The notes beneath the pieces were generated by a model that saw only the letters and a list, made by a program, of their open reading frames with translations, was not told where the DNA came from and searched no databases. Both the position numbers and the translations under genes were made by a program. A stretch of DNA of 64,000 nt from Isoetes taiwanensis. Lineage: Eukaryota; Streptophyta; Lycopodiopsida; Isoetales; Isoetaceae. Location of the stretch: assembly GCA_021234155.1 (NCBI GenBank), contig JAJEKV010000011.1:10581712-10645711 (forward strand), given 5' to 3'. Positions 11,453 through 23,539 of the stretch are shown here, piece by piece; the first letter of the stretch is position 1; every line of letters begins with the position of its first letter.

Positions 11453-12604
11453 TTACAAATGTAATAATAAAGAACGATGTGCATCCACCGCCTTAAAATA
11501 TGGACCTAATCTTTGCGGAGACAACTGAAATAAAGATTTGAAATCGTGCGCTTGAATGCCAAACTTATCTCTTATATCCTTGTAAGCAGGGCAGCTTGCA
11601 AAAACATGATGCTCATCCTCAATGCTATATGATTCGCAAACTTTGCATAGCTTTTCTTCCACCGGGATTTTATACCAGCGTCCCGTCTCCATAGCAAGTC
11701 TGTGTGAGCTCGTCCTGTACCTTGCTATGACCTGCTTAAAATTTTTTGGCATATTAGCATTTAAATAATCTTGACTTTTATGCTCATCACTTGAATTTAC
11801 ATGTGATCTGTAATGTGTTAGCCGGCTGCCCTGAACCACCCACAAGCGCTCAACAGAAAGCTGTTCAAGCAGTGCCCTTGCATCCTCCTTATTTGCTGGC
11901 CAATTCATATCAGTTACTCCCCATTTACTTGCCCAATTCTTAAGATCATGTAACCACCCCTGCTGATCCGAGGACACAAATGCTTGATATGAGATGCGAT
12001 CTGACGCTTGATTCCTTACCCTGTTTACAAAATTGATTGCTTGAAATAGTGCTTCTAGCTCAAGCGGGAACATCCCTGTTTCAACAAGCATTATTGCATA
12101 TGGTGTCTGAACTTTGATACCTAATTCTTCTCGCATGAACACCTTTTGCACTGATTCGATCTGCCCCCAGAGCTTAGGTGAGATACTTGGCCCCCAAATC
12201 GGTGCACCATAAAGCAAAACCGGCTGCACTAATGTCTTATATAGAATTCTTTTAAGCCCCCAATCTAAAAGTGATGCCTTTGAGCATTTTACTAGCATGC
12301 TATATAGAGCAGATTTTCCTCCTGTCACTCTTCTCTTGATACATTCTTTCCAATTATATTTTGCAGAAAAATCCAGCCCCAAATACTTATAATTCTCCAC
12401 TATTTCTAACTCTTGTCCATGATAAACAAATGCTGGCCTGTCCTTCGTTCCAAAAACCATTATCTTTGATTTGGATGTGTTTACCCGCATTGTCTTCTCC
12501 TCACAAAAGGACTCCAAGATGTCCAGGAGATCTTGCAATGCTTTCTGCTTTCTACTTTTATGATGATTAATATTTTTATGATATAATCTGATATCTTCTG
12601 CCAT
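11453..12604 (-). CDS. LINE ORF2, 3' part (reverse transcriptase C-terminal half)
   Basis: This 383-residue open frame is the C-terminal part of a non-LTR retrotransposon ORF2. It starts just after where the catalytic YADD would be. It carries the typical RT thumb text (NTSKSKIMVFG, then YKYLGLDFS, then LLYGAPIWGP) and ends in a zinc-finger-like stretch, CKVCESYSIEDEHHVFASC. Endonuclease and RT palm are absent, so the copy is 5'-truncated, as target-primed insertions usually are. The first codon in frame is not a genuine start. The frame is uninterrupted, so the insertion is probably fairly young. It abuts a copia-type gag remnant at 12626 and lies in the opposite orientation. Confidence 0.85.
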   Translation of the reverse strand: MAEDIRLYHKNINHHKSRKQKALQDLLDILESFCEEKTMRVNTSKSKIMVFGTKDRPAFVYHGQELEIVENYKYLGLDFSAKYNWKECIKRRVTGGKSALYSMLVKCSKASLLDWGLKRILYKTLVQPVLLYGAPIWGPSISPKLWGQIESVQKVFMREELGIKVQTPYAIMLVETGMFPLELEALFQAINFVNRVRNQASDRISYQAFVSSDQQGWLHDLKNWASKWGVTDMNWPANKEDARALLEQLSVERLWVVQGSRLTHYRSHVNSSDEHKSQDYLNANMPKNFKQVIARYRTSSHRLAMETGRWYKIPVEEKLCKVCESYSIEDEHHVFASCPAYKDIRDKFGIQAHDFKSLFQLSPQRLGPYFKAVDAHRSLLLHL

Positions 12605-12625
12605 TCTTCACAAGAAAGAACAGGC

Positions 12626-13516
12626 ATGGCAACATCATTGTCTAATGTTGTGATCAGTGGATATCCTACAGATCAAAGGACTATATCAATTTTTGATGGA
12701 ATTGGCTTTCCTATTTGGAAGATTAAAATGACCTTACTTTTTGAAGGTGATGATTTACTTAACATTGTGAAATGTTCTTGCCTTCATCCAGAGCAATCAG
12801 TGAATGCTGCCAGTGCCAAAATCATGACAGGGGCTGAGTATAATCAATGGATTGTTGATACTCAGGTCTAGGACAAAAGGAATGCTGTGGCCAAGCGATA
12901 TTTTTATCCGCTTTAAAAGATTCGATTGATTATAGATGTTTCATATTCCAGTAGTCACAATATGTGGGCATATATTGAAAAATTATATCAGGAAAAGTCT
13001 ATGAATAAGGCACCCATATTGGTCATCAGCTAGCTACACTTATAAGATTTCTGAGTCCTTACAAGACCATATTGATAAGTTTAAGTCCATGGTAGAGCAG
13101 CTAACTATAACTGGTGAATCTGTTCCATCTAACAAATTACCTGCTATGTTGTTGCGATCCATGCCAACTAAATTTGAAACAATTGTGGTTGTTTAGCTAA
13201 AAAAGACAATCTTGATTTTGATAATATATGCCTATCTTTATTTGATCATTCTCAGCGGATCAAAGACCGTGAAGAGCCATCAGAACTAGCTAATGTTGCT
13301 ATTGATAGACATTTTGTCAATAACTCAGGTCGAGGTAAAAGTCATGGTGGCATGTCACGTGCTCCATGCCCTCATTGTGGTAAAAGAAACCATTCTGTAG
13401 TAGATTGTTTTCATAACCCCGACCGTGACAGATGTCATTATTGTCATAAGACTAATCATACTGAGGAGACCTGTCACAAGAAAGCTTATGATGAAAAGAA
13501 TCCTAAAGCTGCATGA
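12626..13516 (+). pseudogene. Ty1/copia-type gag remnant
   Basis: The plus strand reads as a UBN2/copia-type gag: an N-terminus starting MATSLSNVV with IGFPIWKIKM (the usual F..W...M motif) at 12626-12871, then a stop. The sense continues through stops and frameshifts to two tandem CCHC zinc knuckles at about 13367-13476 (CPHCGKRNHSVVDC and CHYCHKTNHTEETC, both with intact C-X2-C-X4-H-X4-C spacing). A stop follows at about 13514. Protease, integrase and reverse transcriptase are not seen downstream. At least three in-frame stops make this a dead fragment. Confidence 0.75.
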
Positions 13517-16320
13517 GCATGCTAGTTATGCTTGGGTTTTTTCCTTTTGATTCCCACAATTTTTTTACTCGAGCTAGAGATCAACTCTGCATGGGAGACA
13601 TACATCATTGTGCATTCATCTCACCCGCGAAGATACATGCTACTTATTTTTGTATTACAAAGAGACCAAGATTGTGGGGGTTGGAATGTATTTATAATAC
13701 ATCCATACAATCTTAGCCTTTGTCTATTGATAGTTCATTGTTTATTGATAGTTCATGGAGCTAAAAGGGTCGTCTTTACCTATTAGCCATTCATTATTGT
13801 ATATAAGGCATGTACTCTTCATGAATAATACATTCACTTTGGGATTGCTTATGTTCTTTCTTTCTATCTCGTTCTCTTTATCTTGTTGCGTCACTTTATT
13901 CCTTGCATGTTATATTTCCAATATAAAAAGAGGGCGATTTAAAATAGTAAAATTAGTTAGAACAATCAGAGGACTTTAGAAACTAAAAGTGAAGAAAACC
14001 CCTTAACATGGACAAGCAGTTAGATAACAATGACAGATTCCTAAGGATAGAAATCAGTAAAAAACTGTCATTTTCGAAGGCTATAGTGAAAAGGTGACAA
14101 AAATGGGCTGACAAAAATGTTAGCTTCAATGTGCCAGATAAGCCATGCAATCCTACGTACGCCATGCAGCAGATTCTATAATCTATTTCGAATGAAGCAT
14201 GCAAACAACTCAGAAATCATAAGGCTTGTTTCTGATGCTTCCGCAATGGACACTGTATGCAAGACTGCCTTTATGTGACACTGTAGCTCAGGCAGCCTTG
14301 GCTGAAGTGGAGTGGGATAAACTTCTTACTTTGACAAACTTACGCTTTGCAAGCGTTTAACGAGTTAAGTAGAGTAAATAGAAGATGAATCCTATATTAT
14401 TGTAGCTATTGAACGGGAATGCCGGCCATCAGCCCACGTTATAAGCCCTATTGTAAAGAGAAATTCCAATCCTTTTGTTATTCTTATGGATATGTGTAAT
14501 ACAGTAGGATGGCAAAAATTTTGCACATTAGACCCTTGAAATCCAAGCCCATGGCAAGAATGTTGGCAAGTGGAGCCATCAAGAACATCCAAGATCGTTG
14601 ATCTAATTTGGAAATCTGAGTTGCTAGAAGCATCATTTGCTATGGGAGTTGAAATCATGAATATAGAAAAATATGACCTCATTGTTGGCATGGATTTCTT
14701 GATAGTTGCATGCAGATTCGGCGAAGTTCTTAGCTAAATAGACAGGTTGTGTCTTGGGTATATAAATGTTTCTTTGGTAGAAATTGTGTCTTCTAACCAA
14801 ATGGAGGTCTCTACAAACTATCTATCAAGCTCTGTTAGTGACAGCTAGAGTACCTCATAGTGAAGCCACAAAATTGTTTGAAATGGATTATAAAGTTGAT
14901 ATAATAAATGTTGTTCTAGTTCTTAAAATATAAAGGTTATCAGTAAACTTTGGTTCTAAATTATGGTCTTTGATAAAGAATCAAAGTCGCATGTTTGCAA
15001 TATATGCAGTGGTTCATAAGCTTTTACAAAAAACTCATTCCTCCTCCTCCTCCTCCTCCTCCTCCTCCTCCTCCTTCATACACGTTCTTGCCCATACTAC
15101 AGTCACATTTATGCACGCAAGTACATTTAAAGAACCTTGTTCAAGGCAAACACATCTTTCTAGATATCCATCCTGGTTTATTAGGTTGGGTCACATCGGG
15201 CACTCTCTACACCTTAGCCCATATAACTTGCCATATAATTTTATGTCTATAAACTTGAATAATCTTGCATCTTATCATATAATCGTACATCTATAAACTC
15301 GAATAAAACAGTGTAAAATATTTTCTTTTGCATTAGTTTTTTATCCAATCATACATAGACATAAAAAGTCCAGCAACATGTAACCACAATCATGCAATTC
15401 GTATTATATCCAGTAAAATTTGGAGGATAACTTGTTCAAATATAGCATGTAAATTGCATGGGCAACTTGTTTGCACCGAGAATGTCGAAATTCTGAGAGA
15501 TGAAAACGAATAGTTCCTTAAATTGTGCGAGGATGGTACATGCATTCTCGTAATCCATAAACAAATCTAAAAATGAAAGCAAGAATCTGCTTCGTTGAAG
15601 ACCAAAAATATCAAAAAGCCGCTTCTTGCAAAGTTTCCAGCAAGTATTCCTACTCTATTGGATGCTGCCTAGTGGCGTGATGTTAAAACTACTATCTATC
15701 TATCTATTGAACCCAAAAAATTTTAACTTCCATTTAATCAATTTCTCTACCTGTTGATTTAAGACCGCAACTGCTATAGGAGTACCATTCTCCTTATGCC
15801 ATGAAAAGAAGGAACCTCTTTGCAATGAGCGGTACAAATTGCCCTGAATAGAAATAAATTCCAAGCAATGTAAACACCTGAGCAACAAGAGACGTGGGCA
15901 AGATCAACATCTCCTGTAACCCAAGTGAGACCCTTTCCTAACCGTTTTTATATTTATTGACCTACAATGGAAACACAATAAAATCAACAACCAAGATGAT
16001 GAAAAACTATCGTTGTATTTTAGCTTTAGAAGAATAAGAAACATCAACAGTTTTAATTGCTCCCTCAGATAAGGCACATGAGATGGAAGGAATGATTAAA
16101 GAAGGAGATTTTGTAAAAATAGCCCGATGGAGATGCAAGAGTCAAAGGAAGAAGGAGATATAGGCAGGATAGGCATAGGCTTACAGAGAAAAATTTTTGT
16201 GGCCAAATTTATTTGGAATATCCTGGAGGAAACGTTGAACTCATTAGGTTTACAACTCATAAGTTAGGCTTTGCTGCTTTCATGCAAACATAATAAAATA
16301 TCAGCACAAGTTGCCCTTCC
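13517..16320. other. Anonymous DNA with a (TCC)n microsatellite
   Basis: No gene is supported. The microsatellite is at 15039-15075 and creates poly-Ser and poly-Pro shadow frames. Short frames elsewhere show no family resemblance. Confidence 0.45.
15039..15075. repeat. (TCC)n microsatellite
   Basis: About twelve uninterrupted TCC triplets. Confidence 0.95.
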
Positions 16321-16327
16321 ATAGCTG

Positions 16328-16920
16328 TTGTTCAATGGTTCAAGACCAAATGATGATGCTTCCCTTTCCCCACAGCTCTACCTGCGTTCTCAGTTGCCCA
16401 TGAAGAAGCGCAGGATCATCGCGTCCATTCGAACAAGGGCCCACCATCTTCAGCTTGAGACGGGTCGGTGGGTTGGAGAGCCGCGCCAGGACAGGCTTTG
16501 TCAGTGTTGCCCGCTGGGGGTTGTTGAGGATGAAAGCCATGCCTTCCAGAGCTGTCCAGCCTATAGTCAGATTCGGACTCGCTACATTCTCTTGGCGCGA
16601 CCTGGTCTGCCCCTGCACGAGCTACTCAGTACGCCGTCAGTTCGATCCCTTGGCTCCTACCTCCAGGAGGTTTTGGATCTGCGGACTCACCTCTACCCCC
16701 GAGCGCCTACCTGAGGTGCCGGGAATTCATGTGTATGTATATTTGTACAGCTGCCAGCTCAGGCTTGTTGCTGCGACGGTTTTTCCCTCCTAAGGGGGGG
16801 TTTTTTAATCCGGGTAGCAACGGGCTTGCTGCACCCGTGTAATTTGGGTCCCATAGGCCGATTGGCCTCCGCAGACGATAAAAGAACCTTCCTTCCTTCC
16901 TTCCTTCCTTCCTTTCCTTA
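16328..16920 (+). pseudogene. LINE 3' end: ORF2 tail, 3' UTR and microsatellite tail
   Basis: The frame from about 16328 to 16714 encodes the last roughly 115 residues of a LINE ORF2: QLPMKKRRIIASIRTRAHHL, then a zinc-finger-like CQCCPLGVVEDESHAFQSC, then CPAYSQIRTRY. The 3' UTR ends in GGTCCCATAGG..TTGG..TCCGC..ACGATAAAA (16846-16884) followed by (TTCC)n to about 16920. The same 3' terminus closes the LINE at 25745-28565. The copy is severely 5'-truncated. It differs in sequence from the LINE at 11453-12604, so at least two LINE families are present. Confidence 0.8.
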
Positions 16921-18280
16921 AAGGCTTACTCGCCACATAGAAAATAATAAAAATATTGTTCACATTAAACGGCAATGCCCTAGATATTGCTACCACCCCG
17001 TTGTGTGGATTCCAGTCAATTTCCATAACAAGAGTGGACTTCTTGCATTGATAGCATGTGCTAGAGTAGTAAGAAGGTGGACCTGTTGTGGAATAAATTA
17101 TTGTTCAATGTCGTATAAGCACAGTCCTTAAGAGGATGGGCAGAGTTTAGAAACAAATTTAGGCTGCAAAATTTTGATAAAGCAATGCGGAAATTATAGC
17201 CACAAGTTGGCGGGATCATATGTATAGTATAGAGACTAAGCCGTAGATTCCTTACCCTTTCCTCCAGTCAGGGACATTTGTAAAGTCGTCTTACAAATGT
17301 CTGAAAAAGATTGGCATCATTTCCTTGCATCCCAAATGGAATATGCAAGTCACAATATCAGACACTCAACAATTTGTGGAAATGGGTCTTGTTGAAGTTC
17401 ACCCTCCAAGGGTGTGCTCATTTGTTTGGCAAGTAGTGCATGGAGCCATCAAATTTACTAAGCACAAAGAAGAGGTGGATCAATTGCACCCCACATGCAA
17501 AGCGAGCGATGAAATCTTAGAACACTGCATGTAGTAAATGCACACTCATGCAAGGGGGTGTTTATTTCCTATATAGTCATGTAATTATTTTTCAAAATTA
17601 ATAGAATTCTTCATCCATAAAAAAAAATAAAACAATCTTCAAGTTGGTTATCAAGTAAACCTGCATCTACACCTGCAACCTGGTTATTAGGTATGACAAT
17701 AGCTTCTACAATCTAAATATCTGCTTCTAACTCCTCCATTCTGAACATCTGCTTTTACTATGACTCCTGCATTTTGAATGTATACAAGAGCATATGCAAA
17801 ATGTAGCAATGCATAAGATTTTTTACAAAGGAAATGCCGGTTAAGAACAAGGATCGAAAAAGGAATAGTTACTTAAAAAGTCGACAGAGCCACGAAAGCA
17901 AGATTCCGACGAGAAAAATAAAAGAGGCTCTAAAAACACATTCTAAGCTTGGCCTAAATGTAAAACTGAAAATGAGACACCGCTAGATACATCATCCAAA
18001 AAAAAAAAAAAAAACTTTTATCGACATGGGCTTCAAACCGCCACAACTCCCCTTAAGGGTACATGGCCTCTTATGATAATTAATGTATCACTTGGTGACT
18101 CATAAGAACGAAGAAGCAAATCTGGAATAGAACAAGTAATATGCTAGAATGCATGACTTGTACAGAAAATCGCCATAAGCACTTATGAGTCAACAATTGC
18201 CTTAGCTATATTCATGCAATTCAAGTCTGTCAATAGGGTAGGAGAACCCTCCATACAACCCCTAGACCTTGCATAGCCAG
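16921..18280. other. Anonymous DNA; possible SINE-like site near 18000-18085
   Basis: No gene is supported. A box B-like GCGGTTTGAAGCCC lies on the minus strand (18029-18042) next to an A-run at 17998-18015, similar in wording to the SINE-like copies at 5.9 and 7.4 kb, but box A is weak. Confidence 0.3.
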
Positions 18281-20935
18281 CCAATCGTTGGTCCAACAAC
18301 TCGACACCATGGAGTAGTTAATGGGGACTTCATCGTGACAATACCACAGGAAGAAGACTATAAAGATGAGGGCTACAACGTTTAGGATGATCTTAGAATA
18401 GCAAGAAGGATGGAGATGTGCGTTGAGAGAACATAAGATTTGCCAAGAAGAACGTCTGTTAGTTTGGCATAGCAGAGTGTACCAGACTTAGAGATCTCTA
18501 TTATCGCAGTTCACTTCTCTTGTTTGCTAAGAATGGTCTAGTAATCTAATTGATAAATGTGGCTGGAATAACAAAAACTTCTGCATTCAATGGAATTTCA
18601 TTCATTACAGTTTTTTTGACTTCTATGGCTTCCTCCTCTTAATCTCTAAGACAATTGCTCCCTCTTGTCATCTCATATGCTTTCTATCTGAAATTTTACT
18701 CTTCTCTTGCTTGCTTCATTTATGGTTTCTGCATTTTATCAGGTACACTTGGCATGATTTTCTCTTCTTATAATGAGCTTAGCTTTGCGAATCATATGGG
18801 TGGTATATGCTGTACGAAGCAATTTCAGTGTTCTGGACTCTAGACCTTTTTGGTCTGACAGGTAATCAATGCGTAACTGGATATGTGCCATCTTATTCGG
18901 CTTTACTTGTTCGAAGGGCGTTTACTCTTTGCTCTATGTCTAGCCTCGGCTATGTATTTGATCATACTCTTTTACTCTAGAAAGATTGACATGAATTTTA
19001 TTTTGTAGTATTTGTATAATCAATGAATAAAAAGAAAAGAAAAAATACTCTCTTGTTCTAAAAAATAAAAATAAATAAATAATGTGCATCTGAAATGCTT
19101 GACATGGAGGATATTCATAGCTGCATACACATTTTCAAACCAATAAGAAACTCAGTGAAGAGAAATGTTCGCGGCAAAGTAATGGAGCAATTGGAGTATG
19201 CTATATACAAGGGGACAAGAGCCACTAAAAACTTTTAGATGAGTGGTTCTAATACTATGCTATTACTTGTGCACTTAAAAGACTCATTCTAACAAGAAGA
19301 GAAAGAAGAAGAAAAACCAATATAAGATACCTACACAATACTAACACTGCTATGATATGTAGCAAAATAACTTGACTCCTAGAAGAAGGTCCCAAGAGGG
19401 GGTGCATTCTCCATATTATCTAGATACGCATGCATGCACATCACATTACACACGTATATATCAGGATCGTATACACCGAAGTTGGGAGGGAAGGGGAACT
19501 GGAGCCAGCTTACTAATTATCCATGCAGGCTTGCGAGTTTGAATTCAATAAGTCTATTGTGGTAATGATTAGTATCGGAGCCCAGGTCAATTCCTCGTGG
19601 CAACATTGGTGTGTTCCATATGCTTAAAGGCAGCCATCTCAAGGAAGGGGAGGAATTCATATGTTTGTGGGGTCATAATGGTTTGGAAAGGTTGGGTCCC
19701 ATTGAATAACTATTTTCATTATGGCTTCACTTTTTTGGTGTGCTGGTTATCACTAGAGATGCTACTCTATAACAATCTATGACGCCCCTCTGTCATATAT
19801 GGCATCTCGCTGTATATGCCATATGACTTCCCCCAATGGCCACTCCATTTTATGGTCCCTCCGATTGAAACATGCCTAGGATGACCAGATACACGAGTAG
19901 AGGATAGGTGTCATCTCGTTCAGATGTGTCCTCTATAGGCTTCTACATCAGAGCAGTAGAAAAGTATAAACATTAACATGTCATCACAAATAGAGATAAT
20001 ACCCCAAAGGGGAGTAGTAGTCCATTCATCACATCACATCACATATCATAGCATAGTGTAGCATAACATCACAGCAAATATATAGTAACTACCAGTGTTG
20101 TTACGTACTTACCGTAATTGTACGGTACTGTAAGTATTTTACGTATCGTACCTCGTAACGTACCTCTGAGTTTTTAACGTACCAAAGAAAAAAACAGTAC
20201 GTTAAAAGATGTTATTACTGTACCTATAAAATACGTACCGTGCCTGTAAAATACTTATAAAATACTTATAAAATACTTACGGTACCTATAAAATACCTAT
20301 AAAATACGTACCGTACCTATAAAATACTTACCGTACTTGTGTTGAAAACTACCAAAATTTGACACAAAACAATGCATTTTTTATTCCGTACGTACCGTAC
20401 CTCTGGTACGGTACACTAAGTACTTGAAAGTTAACGTACCCGTAGGTAACTACAAATAGTATGGCTCCTACTCATGCTGAAACTCAATTGGAAGTTCGAA
20501 TGATGGGTAGGGCCTCCAGATAATTGCAGAGTCATGGCAATGGCATGGGCTGTCGTAGACAATGGCTAGGTCTGATCACTACATTTTCCCTTTCTGTGCG
20601 TACTTTGCATAAAGGTTGAAACAGGCTATGCCGTGATTGTAGCCTTATGAGGACAAAATCCCATAAAATAACCCAATGGAACAACTTCGGGTTACATCTC
20701 CCCAATCCAATGAGGTAGAAAGAATAGAATAGAATAGGTTTTTAGCGTCCCTTCTCAGGCCACAATGAATCCGTTGGCGGTTGGGGGAGACCCCTCCCCC
20801 CCTCCCCAATGGCAATGAGTCAGGGCAACACCTCAACCCAAGGGGTGTCAGACCCATATCCTTCCCATACATAGTAACTACATATAAGGCTAACCTGCTA
20901 AAAGGAATCCAGTAGCCGCGTTCGGCATGGTCCTA
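18281..20935. repeat. R1 dispersed repeat, copy B
   Basis: The first 1.4 kb repeats window positions 1-1403. From about 19190 to 20935 it aligns with copy C (about 24350-25740), interrupted only by the MITE at 20093-20445. The iMet-complementary site is at 19569-19588. Because both A and B continue past this site into the same downstream sequence, they are not simply the 5' and 3' LTR of one element. No coding domain is seen. Confidence 0.8.
20093..20445. mobile_element. 353-bp GTAC-rich MITE with 8-bp target duplication
   Basis: The element is flanked by perfect direct repeats GTAACTAC at 20085-20092 and 20446-20453. It begins CAGTGTTG, a start typical of hAT terminal repeats; the right end (CGTACCCGTAG) matches it only weakly. 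The homologous place in copy C (about 25300-25312) reads straight through without it, which gives an empty site. The sequence is made of repeated TACCTATAAAATAC and CGTACCGTAC phrases and holds about 20 GTAC palindromes. No coding capacity, so it would need transposase in trans. Confidence 0.75.
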
Positions 20936-21450
20936 TCTCCAGATATCCATTTTCCATGTTGTTTGGTGCTCATCAACAACATAGCTTCTACAACCAGGTG
21001 TGCGCTCTATGCACAGGCCAAATAACTATTTGGAATTATTGGGACTAACTAGGAGCATCATCTACTATTGGCTACTATGTCTCTAACCCCCTTCTCTCAT
21101 ACATAAGAGGTGCAACCAATGATCAACCAACATCATATATCATCCATAACTTGAGAAATGACATAGAATCAACTAATCCTAATTAGAGATATGACATGCT
21201 AATCCATCTAGGATGATAACTCCCAGATGAACTATACTTATTTACTCCAAATACCTGATCCTGAGCTATTGCCTCCGGCTCCTAGCATCTCTATCTCTTG
21301 GAAATAGTTTGGGGTAGATGCGCTTCAAGCTAATGCATACACGATGGAGCTGTTGTTACGTGATGCTCTATCGAAGACGATCCTTGAATTGGGACTGTTG
21401 GCACAATTCAAGATAGGTATCAGAAGATGGTGCAAAATTGGACGTGATCT
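20936..21450. other. Anonymous DNA
   Basis: Past the end of detectable homology between R1 copies B and C. No gene recognised. Confidence 0.4.
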
Positions 21451-21588
21451 AGGGTTTGGACTTAAATAGGTTAGCGTTCACATGCTTAGCCCACTTGGCA
21501 CTAATGGAATGCATCCACCAGGGTTTGGACTTAAATAGGTTAGCGTTCACATGCTTAGCCCACTTAGCACTAATGGAATGCATCCACC
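21451..21588. repeat. 69-bp tandem duplication
   Basis: Unit 21451-21519 is repeated at 21520-21588 with about one mismatch (TTGGCAC versus TTAGCAC). Recent local duplication. Confidence 0.9.
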
Positions 21589-21739
21589 TGACATGGACAT
21601 TAATAGGCTGATTTCATGTGGAAAACAAACCTTCATACCTTTTAAGTGGCTAAGTTGTATTAATAACTTGGTCACCCATGCTAGGTATGTCCTATCTCGG
21701 CATAGCCCAACTCTAGGGGAACATCACATAGCCCAACTA

Positions 21740-22340
21740 TTCAATTCATGGGATGCAATTGTCTTGCCCTAGGTCAAACTTTGTACCTAAGATGTGCCAT
21801 GTCAACATGCTGCAATGGCCGTCATATACTCTACTAACAAAAGATGGCAAACATAAGGGAGAAACAATTGCCAAATTTGGCATACATACTTGCCATGGGT
21901 CAATAATTGTTAAAGACTTATTGAAAAGAAAAATGTGCAGGCTGATTGTCGCAGTGGATTGTCTAGGAACATTTATTTACGTCTACATGTGAATGATAAT
22001 TGCTTGGATAAAATGGCTCATTACAAGGAGCACATTAATCCTACTTTAATCCCGAGGCATACCTAGATATTTTTTGGTACATTTGCCTATGAGGAGGCCT
22101 TTGCCACTTGTACATGTGCATATCAGATCAGAATTGAAATCTACAAGTGTTGTCAAATGGAAGCTCTAGAAGATGAACTTCACACACTTCAAAATTTTCG
22201 AGTATTATTACCAGAGGGAAATACACTATTTTCTTTGCATCGACGTTGTCTCCATATGAGCTTTTACAAAAATCTCAAGTGATTGCTCCTGCATCTTACA
22301 TTCTAAACAAATTGCAACATTAACTTTTGGAAACAAGATT
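21740..22340 (+). pseudogene. Decayed LINE 3' fragments
   Basis: Two stretches repeat elsewhere. 21760-21900 matches the complement of about 29070-29190, and 22010-22330 matches 29585-29900 on the same strand. The second, read across stops, resembles the LINE C-terminus (MAHYKEHINPTL, then a CTCAYQIR segment like the TRAHHLQ of 16.4 kb). Many stops and frameshifts; old copy. Confidence 0.5.
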
Positions 22341-23539
22341 TTCTTTTTAATCCTACATAGTAATAATCGTACAATGTCTTTTTATAGAGTACCAGAGACC
22401 ACTTGAGGTCTCTATGGATAATATGGTTCTGCAATTGTCGAAAACGTATTAGATAACATGAGATTGTCAATAATTAAGGGGCTGTATTCGTGTAAAAAAT
22501 GGTAGAAAAGTGATTGTGGCAGGGTTGTTTTGACCCGAGGACATGGAATTGCTTTTATAGATATTAGACTTGTTGAATGGGTAGACGAGGTCGAGATGAC
22601 GTGGATATTTGTTTCTTATTTTGCGACAGTTTTTATTTTGAAGTTATTTTAGGTTTTTTGGCAAATCGGTGCTCAAGCTCCAAGGCAGCGAATATATCAT
22701 CGTTGAAGCTCCATGGCAAGCTCGAACAGATAGGCGCCCAAGCTTTGGGGCAGGGAAGAAGGTTTTCTTGATGGCGAATGGATCACCTGATGCAGAGGCG
22801 ATCTGCATGGCAGAGAAAGTTTGCAGACATAACTCCGGTTATGGCCCTTGCAGGTAGAAGAAGCCACAATTATTTGATTAGGAGATGTAAGTCCTGCAAT
22901 TTTTTTTGGGGGGTTGGAAGCTATGGTGTGCAATGGAAATGATTTGATAAAGGGTTTTATGTGAAGGATTTTAGATGTAAGGAGTTTTGGATGAGCGGTT
23001 TTGGGCGTGCAAATTGATTTGTAGTGTTTGCAGTGCTATTTCTCCATAACTAATGGGCATGTGCATAGGGTTTTTCTGCACCTTTAGAACTGATTCACAT
23101 TTGTCAAAGGGTCTTTCTACAGAAAAAGAATGGATTCGTATAGAAACATCATTAAAAGACTCTTCTTCTTGATTCTCTGCTTGCATGAATGTTTTGAAGC
23201 TCCAGTGGTCTGATTTGTATCTTAAACTTCTTCAATGGTAGCAAAATCATAGGGTGATGTGGAAAAGGTTGTTTGACCCCATCAAGGGGTCAATGGAGGA
23301 CATGACATAACATTTCCTAAATAAATGACTACAATTTAATGACAAGAGGAGACAATCGATAACTAATAAAAAGCAATTCAATTCGATTCTTATTCTGTTT
23401 GTTCCTCTTTACTCTCAATCAAACTCATATGCTTTTACTCTTTTACTTGTTTACTTATCTCCAATTCCATGCATAGAAGCATAAAGTACATTTCTGTCAC
23501 TATCATAGAACTTGTCAATGTACAAAAACATGCAAGCAA
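22341..23539. other. Anonymous DNA
   Basis: Short frames on both strands, none with a recognisable family. No RNA gene or transposon end seen. Confidence 0.4.

Noticed and set aside
14970-15296. Poly-Ser and poly-Pro proteins
   Set aside because: Shadows of the (TCC)n microsatellite.
1-19681. R1 copies A and B as the two LTRs of one 19-kb retrotransposon
   Set aside because: Both copies continue past the primer-site-like motif into the same sequence, which a 3' LTR would not, and no element-wide coding region lies between them.
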